In this document: one piece after another, positions 1-9,276 of the stretch
Position numbering within the stretch: position 1 is the first letter of the stretch
Layout of the letters: the number at the start of each line of letters is the position of its first letter
Assembly: GCF_023156505.1 (NCBI RefSeq)
Contig: NZ_JALNMJ010000009.1
Span: 1-64,000 of the forward strand
Origin: Roseibium sediminicola
GTDB lineage: Bacteria; Pseudomonadota; Alphaproteobacteria; Rhizobiales; Stappiaceae
Length of the DNA: 64,000 nucleotides
Direction of reading: 5' to 3'
Notes under the pieces: model-generated
What the model saw: only the letters and a program-made list of their open reading frames with translations
What the model was told of the DNA's origin: nothing
Databases searched by the model: none
Made by a program: the position numbers and the translations under genes

Positions 1-117
1 AACCGACCGCCGCAAAACGCGGCGGCGGCACCGCTCGGCCTGAAACCGGTAACCCGACACAATCAGAAAACTGCCCGACGGAAACCCATCAAGCGACAAC
101 ACTGTGAGAAATGCGGG

Positions 118-1641
118 CTAGCCCTGTTCCTCGAACAAGCCGGCCAGGAAGGCATTGACGTCACCGAGGCGCTGGGCGCGGTCGAAGTCGAGTGCCTTTC
201 TGATCGTGTCCCAGGCCTGCGGATCGAGCCCCTCGATCGGTTCCGGCTTGAGGCCGTCGCGGGCGGCCTGGTCGATCGGCTGCGACTGGAACGGATGCCG
301 GCCGGTGAGGACCTGATAGGCGATTAGGCCGAGGGCGAAGACATCGTCACGCGGGTCGCGTTCGGCGCGCTGGAACTGCTCCGGGCTGGCATAAGCCGCC
401 GTCAGGCTGTCCTGGATCGGGTGATTGGCGCTGGCGCTGGCCGCCGCGGCCAGGCCGAAATCCAGGAGCTTGATGGTGCCGTCGGACAGGAGATAGATGT
501 TGCCCGGCTTCAGGTCCGAATGCACCACGCCGCGGCTATGGGCATAGGCCAGACCGGCGCAGGTGCCTTTCAAAACGCGCGCGCATTCTCCGGGCGACAG
601 GGGCTGGCCCATGGACATACCCAGTTTCCGGTCGAGGCCGACGCCCCTGAGCAGTTCCATGACGATGAACACATCCGCCTTGTCCCGGTCGAAATCATAG
701 ACGGTGGTGATGTTCGGATGGGCGAGCGTCTGCGACTTGCGCGCCTCGGCCTCGAGCAGACGCAGGGCTTCCGAATCGTTCTGGAAGCTTTCGTTCAGCA
801 GCTTGACCGCCACATAGGGCTGGTCGTGACCGGCTTCGAGGCGCCGCCGGTCGACGGCGGAGTAAACATAGCCCATGCCGCCCCGGCCGATCTCCGTATC
901 CAGAATGAACCGGTCGCGCAGGATCGAGCCGACCCCGGCGCGTTTGTGCTGGGGCGTTGCCAGCTTGTTGAGATCGAACCCGTCCCGTTGACCGCCGCCG
1001 GCCACCTTGCGCGCATCGGAGCGGAAGCGGGCGCTTTTGAAATCGGTCAGGAACTTGTCCAGCTTGCCGCTGTCCGCGTCGCTCGGCGGGGCCTCCTCGG
1101 AGGCCGTCCGGCGGCTGCGGTAGTCAGTATAGCCGGAGACCAGCGACGACAGGATGGCATCGTCGACCTTGCCCTGGGTCTCGTCACTGGCGTCAATTGC
1201 AGGAGGGTCGAAAAAAGGCAAGGGTGGCAAATGAGGCGCTGCCGGCGGCGGCGTTGCGGCCGTAGCGGCAACCGCCTCGGCGCTGTCTCCTCCCCAGCTG
1301 GGTTCGAGGGCATGAGGTAGCGTTGGTTCGTCGAGGTCGTCCGCGTCCGTGTCGGCAGGACCGGAAGCCGACAACCGGCCAGGCTCGGTCGGGTCCGGGT
1401 CGGTCATGTCGTCTTCGCCAGCAGCGGCGGCCGGCAACTGACCCAGCAGGATCTGGCCCAGATCCGGCGGCAGGCGGCCTTCTTCGACGATGGCCCGAAT
1501 GGTCCGCCGCGCCGCCCTGGCCGCCTCCGCGGACTGCTGGGCCGACGCGCGCAGTTCCTTGGACAGCTTGTCGTAGGACAGCCGTCCGGACACGAAGTCG
1601 GCGATCAGCGCATGCGCGGGAGAGGACGTGTCGATCGACAA
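118..1641 (-). CDS. Hanks-type serine/threonine protein kinase, T6SS-associated
   Basis: Predicted cytoplasmic Ser/Thr kinase of 507 aa. Residues 1-235 are a low-complexity, Ala/Pro/Asp-rich N-terminal region with no recognisable domain. The kinase domain covers about 243-500: glycine loop GRGGMG (252-257), VAVK lysine (K280), catalytic loop HSDLKPGN (D376) and DFG (394-396). The usual HRD is HSD, so it is a non-RD kinase and may not need activation-loop phosphorylation. I see no transmembrane segment or periplasmic sensor, unlike Pseudomonas PpkA. It is the last gene of the minus-strand hcp-clpV-activator block, 53 nt behind the sigma54 activator, so it is probably co-expressed with Hcp and ClpV. 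Its substrate is unknown; the FHA protein TagH encoded further on is the natural candidate. The kinase call is firm, the T6SS role is inferred from context. Confidence 0.85.
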   Translation of the reverse strand: MSIDTSSPAHALIADFVSGRLSYDKLSKELRASAQQSAEAARAARRTIRAIVEEGRLPPDLGQILLGQLPAAAAGEDDMTDPDPTEPGRLSASGPADTDADDLDEPTLPHALEPSWGGDSAEAVAATAATPPPAAPHLPPLPFFDPPAIDASDETQGKVDDAILSSLVSGYTDYRSRRTASEEAPPSDADSGKLDKFLTDFKSARFRSDARKVAGGGQRDGFDLNKLATPQHKRAGVGSILRDRFILDTEIGRGGMGYVYSAVDRRRLEAGHDQPYVAVKLLNESFQNDSEALRLLEAEARKSQTLAHPNITTVYDFDRDKADVFIVMELLRGVGLDRKLGMSMGQPLSPGECARVLKGTCAGLAYAHSRGVVHSDLKPGNIYLLSDGTIKLLDFGLAAAASASANHPIQDSLTAAYASPEQFQRAERDPRDDVFALGLIAYQVLTGRHPFQSQPIDQAARDGLKPEPIEGLDPQAWDTIRKALDFDRAQRLGDVNAFLAGLFEEQG

Positions 1642-1694
1642 ATCTGCGGGGCCCCGTATTCCTCAGCCAACGGCCTTGTCAGCCCCGGACACGT

Positions 1695-3332
<1,638 letters not shown>

Positions 3333-3405
3333 CGTCTTTTGTGGGCATTACCCGGAAGACGGCCGGATCGCCGGCCTGTCCTCTTCCGATCGCGCCTGGG
3401 TCTGG

Positions 3406-6114
3406 TCAGGACAGAGCGTAGCTGAAAGCGCCGCCTTCTCCCATCCCGATTTCCACCTTTGTGAAGTCGGCTTCTTCCGCGCCCATCCGTGTCAAGAGTT
3501 CCGTCGAGAGCTCCGGCAGAACCGTGCGGTTGATGATGTGATCGATGTTGCGCGCGCCGGTCTCCACCTCGGTGCAGCGCGCGGCAATCGATGTGACCAC
3601 GTCGTCGGTATAGACCAGCTCCAGTTTCTGGTTTTCGCGCAGGCGTTTGCCGATCTTGTTCAGCTTCAGCCGGACGATCTTCTCCAGCGGCGATCCGATC
3701 AGCGGATAGAACGGCACGATCTCCATGCGGGCCAGCAGCGCCGGTTTGAAATGCGCGCTCAGGATCGGCCGGCAGCCCGCGATCATCTCGTTCGTTCTGG
3801 GCTGTTCCGGCAGGCTGCCCATTTCGGTGAGGACGTCGGTGGCCAGGTTGCTGGTCAGGACAACGATGGTGTTCTTGAAATCGATCTGGCGGCCTTCGCC
3901 GTCAGACAATACGCCCTTGTCGAACACCTGGTAGAACAGGTTCATGACCTCCAGATCGGCCTTTTCCACCTCGTCCAGCAGCACGACCGAATAGGGGCGC
4001 TGGCGCACGGCTTCCGTCAGAACGCCGCCTTCGCCGTAGCCGACATAACCGGGAGGCGAGCCGACGAGCTTGGAGACCGTGTGCTTTTCCTGGAACTCGG
4101 ACATGTTGATCGAGATCAGGAAACGTTCGCCGCCGAACAGCTGGTCGGCGATTGCCGTTGCCAGTTCGGTCTTGCCGACGCCGGATGGGCCGACAAACAG
4201 GAACACGCCCATCGGCGCGTCCGGGTTCTGGACACCGGCCTTGGCGGTGCGCAGCGCCTGGTCGACAGCATCGATGGCATGATCCTGGCCGATCACCCGG
4301 GCTTTCAGTTTGCTGCCGAGCGACAGAATGCTGTCCGCGTCGTCCTGCACCATCCGGCCAAGCGGCACGCCGGTCCAGTCGGAGATGACCTGACCGATGG
4401 CCTCTTCGGTAACCTCGAAGGAGATCAGCGGATCGCCGTTCTGAACCGCCTTCAGGTCGGCCGCGATCTTGGCATAGTCTTCCGGGCTGATCGGTGCGGC
4501 GTCTTCCGCCGCCTCGGCTTCACCGTTTTCCGCAGTGGCTTTGCCGTCTTCGGGTGGGGTGTCGCTTTCCAGGCTCAGGCCGAGTTCGTGGCGGATCTGC
4601 AGAAGCTGGTCGACCAGCGCCTTTTCCCGGGTCCAGCGGTCGGTGAGCTCGGCAATGGCGGCTTCCTCACTCGCGACTTCCTGCTCGATTTCGGAGACTT
4701 CAAGGTCCCTGGACGAGAAGTCCGCCTTGTGGTCCCGCTGGAGCGAGTCGAGCGCGCGCTGGAGTTCGCCAAGGCGCTTTTCCTTCAGCTCGATCACGAA
4801 AGGCTTGGAGGACAGGGACAGCTTGACCCGGGCACAGGCGGTGTCGAGCACGTCGACCGCCTTGTCCGGCAGCTGGCGGCCGGAAATATAGCGCGCCGAC
4901 AGCTTGGCGGCCGCCACGACGGCGTTGTCGCGGATATAGACGCCGTGGTTCTTCTCATAGGCGCCGCGCAGGCCGCGCATGATGGTGATCGCCTGCTCCG
5001 GACTCGGTTCGTCAAGCTTGATCAGCTGGAAGCGGCGCTCCAGGGCAGGGTCCTTCTCGATGTATTTCTTGTATTCGCTCCAGGTGGTCGCCGCGATGGT
5101 GCGCAGTTCGCCCCGGGCGAGCGCGGGCTTCAGGAGGTTGGCCGCGTCTCCGCCGCCGGCGGAGCCTCCGGCGCCGATCAGCATGTGCGCTTCGTCGATG
5201 AACAGGATGATCGGCTTGGCCGAGCCCTTGACCTCGTCGATGATGCCTTTCAGCCGGTTTTCAAATTCGCCCTTTACCCCGGCGCCTGCCTGCAGCATGC
5301 CGAGATCGAGCCCGATCAGCTCGACATTCTTCAAGAGGTCCGGAACGTCGTTTTCGGCGATCTTGCGGGCGAGGCCCTCGACGACGGCGGTCTTGCCGAC
5401 CCCCGCCTCGCCGACGCAGATCGGGTTGTTCTTGCGGCGGCGTCCGAGCACGTCGATCATCTGCTGGATCTCGCGGTCCCGGCAGAACACCTGGTCGATC
5501 TTGCCGTCGCGGGCAAGCTGGGTGAAGTTGGTGCAAAAGCGCGCCAGCGCGCTGTCCGGGTCCATGCCGGGGGCGACCGAGCGGCCTTCCGCCGGGGTCT
5601 CTCCGGCAGCGGTCGCGCGGGTGGTATGACCCGCCGTTGTTTCCTCGGACTGGGCGATGATGTCCTTGAAGTTCTTTTTCAATTCGACAAAGGACATGGC
5701 GTCGAGAAGGCTGAGCCAGCGGTCGTCGCCGAAGCGGTTGGGCTTGGCGAAAATGGTCGCCAGCAGGCTGCCGGAGCGAACCTGGTCGAGGTCCAGCTCG
5801 ATGGAGCTCACCAGCCAGGCATCCGAAATCCATTCGATCAGCAGCGGCGAAAAGGCGGGCCGGCCCTGGTTGCCGCGCTTGAGGCTTTCCAGCGTTGAAT
5901 CGAGCGCTTTCTTGAGGGGGGCCGGATCGATCTCGAATTGACGGCAGGCGCTCTGGAGGTCGTGCTGGCTGTCTTCGGCAAAGACATGCAGCAGATGTTC
6001 GATCGTGACCTCGAAATGTCCCCTTGTGACCGCCAGCCCCGCGGCGCCCTCCAATGACCTGCGCGAGTAAGTGTTCAGTCTGCCGATCAAACGGCGGAGA
6101 TCGAGGTCAATCAA
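3406..6114 (-). CDS. clpV: T6SS sheath-disassembly AAA+ ATPase ClpV (TssH)
   Basis: ClpV/TssH of 902 aa, the usual family length. It recycles the contracted TssB-TssC sheath by threading and unfolding subunits. An N-terminal Clp-N repeat domain (about 1-150) precedes two AAA+ modules. The first has Walker A GEAGVGKT and Walker B ILFIDEAH. The second has Walker A GPSGVGKT and Walker B VVLLDEVEKA. A coiled-coil middle segment (about 400-500) separates them. The pore-loop region GSPPGYVGYGEGG of the second module is intact. It sits 172 nt downstream of hcp with a stable hairpin between them, and 73 nt upstream of the VasH-like activator. The ClpV call, as opposed to ClpB, rests on the N-terminal domain type and the T6SS neighbours. 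Confidence 0.95.
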   Translation of the reverse strand: MIDLDLRRLIGRLNTYSRRSLEGAAGLAVTRGHFEVTIEHLLHVFAEDSQHDLQSACRQFEIDPAPLKKALDSTLESLKRGNQGRPAFSPLLIEWISDAWLVSSIELDLDQVRSGSLLATIFAKPNRFGDDRWLSLLDAMSFVELKKNFKDIIAQSEETTAGHTTRATAAGETPAEGRSVAPGMDPDSALARFCTNFTQLARDGKIDQVFCRDREIQQMIDVLGRRRKNNPICVGEAGVGKTAVVEGLARKIAENDVPDLLKNVELIGLDLGMLQAGAGVKGEFENRLKGIIDEVKGSAKPIILFIDEAHMLIGAGGSAGGGDAANLLKPALARGELRTIAATTWSEYKKYIEKDPALERRFQLIKLDEPSPEQAITIMRGLRGAYEKNHGVYIRDNAVVAAAKLSARYISGRQLPDKAVDVLDTACARVKLSLSSKPFVIELKEKRLGELQRALDSLQRDHKADFSSRDLEVSEIEQEVASEEAAIAELTDRWTREKALVDQLLQIRHELGLSLESDTPPEDGKATAENGEAEAAEDAAPISPEDYAKIAADLKAVQNGDPLISFEVTEEAIGQVISDWTGVPLGRMVQDDADSILSLGSKLKARVIGQDHAIDAVDQALRTAKAGVQNPDAPMGVFLFVGPSGVGKTELATAIADQLFGGERFLISINMSEFQEKHTVSKLVGSPPGYVGYGEGGVLTEAVRQRPYSVVLLDEVEKADLEVMNLFYQVFDKGVLSDGEGRQIDFKNTIVVLTSNLATDVLTEMGSLPEQPRTNEMIAGCRPILSAHFKPALLARMEIVPFYPLIGSPLEKIVRLKLNKIGKRLRENQKLELVYTDDVVTSIAARCTEVETGARNIDHIINRTVLPELSTELLTRMGAEEADFTKVEIGMGEGGAFSYALS

Positions 6115-6221
6115 GAGGCCACCCCATGGCTTGAATTATGTGCCCGGCATGCCGGCCTTAAACCGGTTTCATGGCAGGTTTGCTGTTTTGTCCCGGACTT
6201 TCATTTGCCCGAAAAACATTG

Positions 6222-6265
6222 ATAAAACAAAAACGAACCGCCCCGGGGAGCCCGGAACGGTTCGC
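6222..6265 (-). terminator. Hairpin terminator or attenuator between hcp and clpV
   Basis: Inverted repeat CGAACCG (6234-6240) / CGGTTCG (6258-6264) with a GC-rich interior. Read on the minus strand it is followed by a T-rich run (TTTTTGTTTT). It lies just after the hcp stop codon. Partial termination here would give high Hcp and lower ClpV from one promoter; that consequence is inferred. Confidence 0.7.
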
Positions 6266-6286
6266 GTTTCAACAGCCTTGCAACGA

Positions 6287-6799
6287 TCAGGTGACCGGCT
6301 TGCGGTAGTCGTCGGAAGCGTTGGTGCCGGCGACTTCGTGGGTCCAGATGGCCTTACGGAAGGTGAAGGACCATCTGTCGGTGTCGCCGCGGGAGGCGTT
6401 GGCTTCGTCATTCACATCCGGCAGGATCGTCTTGCCTTCGACCAGGACGGCGTCTTCGAACTTGATCGTGAAATAATGTTCCTGAACGCCGGTGGTGGAG
6501 GTGCGCCAGAACTGGACTTCGATTTCCAGGGCTTCACCGGTGGCGAGCGCCTGCCACAGCAGCGGGGTGGCCTTGTCGACCGGTTTCATGAAGGTGGTCG
6601 GCATGTGGCGGCGGGTGGCGATGATGGAACCGGACTGCGGATCGCGCGGCACAACGGCGTTCTGTTCGAAGTGATAGACCAGGGACTCGCCCTCATGGCC
6701 TTCCTGCCACAGGTTGCCGATGCTGTCGGCGGTGGTGGCGTCGGACGTGATCTCGCCCTGGGTCGAACCTTTGATGGTGACATATGCAATGTTGGACAT
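6287..6799 (-). CDS. hcp: T6SS inner-tube protein Hcp (TssD)
   Basis: Hcp of 170 aa forms the hexameric rings of the expelled tube and is a secreted hallmark of T6SS. The N terminus MSNIAYVTIKGSTQGEI and the features GHEGES, VVPRDPQSG and RRHMPTTFMKPVDKATPLL are typical Hcp. I place the start at 6799, not at the longer in-frame ATG at 6910. A good GTGAGG ribosome-binding site precedes 6799, the family starts with this pattern, and the sigma54 promoter at 6870-6884 lies inside the longer version. It is the first gene of the hcp-clpV-activator-kinase block and is divergent from vgrG. No other Hcp gene occurs in the window. Confidence 0.95.
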   Translation of the reverse strand: MSNIAYVTIKGSTQGEITSDATTADSIGNLWQEGHEGESLVYHFEQNAVVPRDPQSGSIIATRRHMPTTFMKPVDKATPLLWQALATGEALEIEVQFWRTSTTGVQEHYFTIKFEDAVLVEGKTILPDVNDEANASRGDTDRWSFTFRKAIWTHEVAGTNASDDYRKPVT

Positions 6800-6869
6800 G
6801 AGAGCCTCACTCAAAACGTTTCTGATTTCTGTCCCGCCGGCGGGGTCGTTGCCGACTGCAGGTAAATCA

Positions 6870-6884
6870 GCAAACACCGTGCCA
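6870..6884 (-). promoter_or_regulatory. Sigma-54 (-24/-12) promoter of hcp
   Basis: On the minus strand the sequence reads TGGCACGGTGTTTGC, matching the sigma54 consensus TGGCACG-N4-TTGC with the exact 10-nt spacing between the invariant GG and GC. The transcript would start about 55-60 nt before the hcp ATG. The neighbouring gene encodes a VasH-like sigma54 activator, which makes the assignment coherent. Confidence 0.85.
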
Positions 6885-7288
6885 AACCAGGTGTTGTCTT
6901 GAATCGTCAATATGTGCAGGCAGTTGCTTGGTTAATTCATAATTTGTTTATTTATGACACTGTGCAGAAAGCTGCACGGTTTCTTGGAGACTGTGAGAAA
7001 ACCTCCACGCGGAACGTGTGATATGCGTCACAAAATCTGCGGCTGTCCTGGGCGTGTTCGGTCGATTCGGGCCTATTTGGCTGGTTTTTGCGATAAATTC
7101 GCTTCGACAACGGCCGAAAAAAAGCGCGATGTGAAGAACTTGGAGAATTGACCGGGCGGCTCTCCTCACCCAGTTTTTTGATATCAGGAAGTCCGGAGGC
7201 TTCTTTTGCCATGACGTCACACAAGTCAGGCAAGACTTGTTAGACTGTCCGCAGCAGTCCGGTCCGTCCAGCCCAGGAGGAATTCTCA
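6885..7288. other. Divergent intergenic region hcp/vgrG
   Basis: Non-coding stretch between the sigma54 promoter of hcp and the vgrG ribosome-binding site. It should hold the enhancer sites of the VasH-like activator, but I could not identify them by eye. It also contains the palindromes listed separately near 7212-7240. Several short ORFs here have no start signal and no recognisable product. Confidence 0.6.
7221..7240 (+). repeat. Inverted repeat upstream of vgrG
   Basis: Perfect 7-bp inverted repeat ACAAGTC / GACTTGT with a 6-nt spacer, about 48 nt before the vgrG ATG, with a TGACGTCA palindrome just upstream (7212-7219). It could be a regulator operator or an RNA hairpin in the leader. 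No T-run follows, so it is not a terminator. Confidence 0.4.
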
Positions 7289-8818
7289 ATGAGCGCTGAA
7301 TCATCTTACGGCCACATGTCGATCAAGCTGCCGGGCGATCCCGGTGAAGAGATCTATGTGGAAAGCCTGGCCGGCCGGGAGGCCTTGGGCGAGACTTATC
7401 GCTTCGATGTGTCCTTGCTGTCCAAGAAGCCGATCGATCTTGAAAAACTGCTCGGCAAAACCGCGCGCCTGACTTTGGAACGGGCTGGCGAGAAGATGGC
7501 CATTGCCGGTGTGGTTGGTGCCGCGCGCACCAATGATCCGACGCCCAACAGGGAATTCAGCTATTCCGTGGTGCTCGAGCCGGAACTGGCCATGTTGCGC
7601 CACAGCGCGCAGAACCAGGTGTACGGGACCGACAAGGACGTCACGGTCGTCGACATCATTCAGAACGAGCTGTCGGACGCCAACAAGTCCGGATCCAGCA
7701 CCGGGTCGAGCAGGGTCGCCCGCCAGATCCAGTCCGACCTGCTGGTCTCGGCCTCCGACTATCCGACACTCGACTTTGTGTTCCAGTACCGCGAAACCGA
7801 TCTGAATTTCATCTGCCGCATGTGCGAGCGCTTCGGCATCTATTTCGCCTTCGATCATTCAGGCGATCGTGAAAAGGTCATTTTTGGCGACCGCAAGGAA
7901 CATTTCACCAAGCTGAGCGGCAGCCAGATCACCGACGAACTGCCTTATCGCAGCAAGAACCAGGTGATGGGCACGGATTCCTTCGGTGTCTGGTCTTTCA
8001 ATGCGGTCTACGAGACCCAGAGCGGCACCATCGACCTGCGCGAATACAATGAAGAGACACCCAAAGTGTCGCTGTCGGTTTCGGAAAACGCCTCGTTCAC
8101 CGGTCAGGGCGTGACGACGCTCTACGGGGAAAACTATCCGACGGTGTCGGACGGGCAGTTCATTGCCAAGCGCCGGGTCGACCAGGTCGAAGGCCAGCGT
8201 GTGCAATTTGTCGGCGAATGCAACATCCCCAATCTGCGCCCGGGTCTGTTCTTCCGTCTCAAGGACCACCCGATCTCCGATCTGGACGGGCTTTACATCG
8301 TCATCTCTGTTGAACATGTCTGCACCGTCTCGACGCCGATCGGCTTCAGTTCCTCCAACATGGAACCGGTTCCCTACACCAACCGCTTTGTCTGCGTGCC
8401 TTTCGAGAAGGGCTACCGTCCTCCGGTGGTGACGCCAAAGCCGGTGATCGCCGGTTACATGACCGCCTTTATCGACGGGGAATCGGATGGCAGCCGCGCC
8501 GAACTTGACGATTACGGCCGTTACAAGGTCCGGTTCCTGGACGAGGAAAGCGGGCTCCTGAACGGCAAGGCCAGCCACGAAGTGCGCAAGATGGAGCCCT
8601 ATGGCGGTGGCGACGGCTACGGGTCCCATTCCACGCTGCTCAAGGGTACGGAAGTTGTGATCGGTTTCCTTCAGGGCGATCCGGATCGTCCGGTGGTTCT
8701 CGGGGCCGTGTCCAACGGCGAACAGATGAACCCGGTGACCTCCAGCAACCAGAACATCGCCCACCGGACAAAAACCGCTTCCGGGATCGTGTTCCAGATC
8801 AGCGACGGGTCCGCGTAA
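7289..8818 (+). CDS. vgrG: T6SS spike protein VgrG (TssI)
   Basis: VgrG trimer subunit of 509 aa, capping the Hcp tube and carrying effectors. The gp27-like N-terminal half (about 1-370) includes the signature SDYPTLDFVFQYRETDLNFICRM region, followed by the gp5-like OB fold and start of the beta-helix (about 380-509; GRYKVRFLDEESG and GDPDRPVVLGAVSNGEQ). There is no C-terminal effector extension, so this is a short, non-evolved VgrG. A strong AGGAGG site precedes the ATG. It is followed in the same direction by a small unknown gene and the TssB/TssC-like fusion. No PAAR tip gene adjoins it. Confidence 0.95.
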   Translation: MSAESSYGHMSIKLPGDPGEEIYVESLAGREALGETYRFDVSLLSKKPIDLEKLLGKTARLTLERAGEKMAIAGVVGAARTNDPTPNREFSYSVVLEPELAMLRHSAQNQVYGTDKDVTVVDIIQNELSDANKSGSSTGSSRVARQIQSDLLVSASDYPTLDFVFQYRETDLNFICRMCERFGIYFAFDHSGDREKVIFGDRKEHFTKLSGSQITDELPYRSKNQVMGTDSFGVWSFNAVYETQSGTIDLREYNEETPKVSLSVSENASFTGQGVTTLYGENYPTVSDGQFIAKRRVDQVEGQRVQFVGECNIPNLRPGLFFRLKDHPISDLDGLYIVISVEHVCTVSTPIGFSSSNMEPVPYTNRFVCVPFEKGYRPPVVTPKPVIAGYMTAFIDGESDGSRAELDDYGRYKVRFLDEESGLLNGKASHEVRKMEPYGGGDGYGSHSTLLKGTEVVIGFLQGDPDRPVVLGAVSNGEQMNPVTSSNQNIAHRTKTASGIVFQISDGSA

Positions 8819-8835
8819 GCCGCACAAATAACAAG

Positions 8836-8870
8836 CCGGACGGATGGGCGAGGCGCCTGTCCGTCCGTGA
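8836..8870 (+). terminator. Hairpin downstream of vgrG
   Basis: CGGACGGA and TCCGTCCG arms flank a GC-rich loop directly after the vgrG stop codon. There is no T-run, so this is more likely an mRNA 3'-end stabiliser or an attenuator than a full terminator. Confidence 0.4.
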
Positions 8871-8920
8871 GGGGCAAAGACCGGCAATCCTGACGCCAGT
8901 CGTTTGAATGTGAGGAATGA

Positions 8921-9271
8921 ATGGCAACCTGGAAACCCGCTCAACGGGAACCTGATGCTCTGCGCAGCTGCGTCTATGACTATCTCAGAACGCGGTCGCC
9001 GCAGGTCTATGCCGAAGGCAACACCTCCGCGACCCATTTGGGCCGGTCTCAGGAGACCATGTGCACGGGCGAGCCGCTGACCATCGACCTGACGCTTACG
9101 CCGGTCGGGATCGCGACGGTCAATACGCGCAGCGCCCTGGTCTTCGGTGTGGCGGGGCACGCAGCCGACCGGAAGACCGGCTATGAAGTGGATGGCAAGA
9201 TCGTCATCGACAGGGCCACCTTGGCGTTCCTGTCGATCGAGGCAAACCTCACCGTAATCAACCGGGGGTAA
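8921..9271 (+). CDS. Small hypothetical protein between vgrG and the TssB/TssC-like fusion
   Basis: A 116-aa protein I do not recognise. It has no signal peptide, no membrane segment and two cysteines (in LRSCVYDY and ETMCTGEP). The C-terminal half alternates hydrophobic and polar residues like a beta-rich fold (TIDLTLTPVGIATVNT, KIVIDRATLAFLSIEANLTVI). A recognisable ribosome-binding site (GTGAGGAATGA) precedes the ATG. Its stop codon falls within the GGGGGTAA ribosome-binding site of the next gene, so the two are almost certainly translated together. Its position after vgrG allows an adaptor/chaperone for VgrG loading, a small effector, or a partner of the fused sheath-like protein. None of these can be decided from sequence. 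Confidence 0.7.
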   Translation: MATWKPAQREPDALRSCVYDYLRTRSPQVYAEGNTSATHLGRSQETMCTGEPLTIDLTLTPVGIATVNTRSALVFGVAGHAADRKTGYEVDGKIVIDRATLAFLSIEANLTVINRG

Positions 9272-9276
9272 CCGAC

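Noticed and set aside
7078..7091. Sigma54-like TGGC...TTGC upstream of vgrG
   Set aside because: The GG to GC distance is 9 instead of the strictly required 10 nt, and the -24 box is poor.
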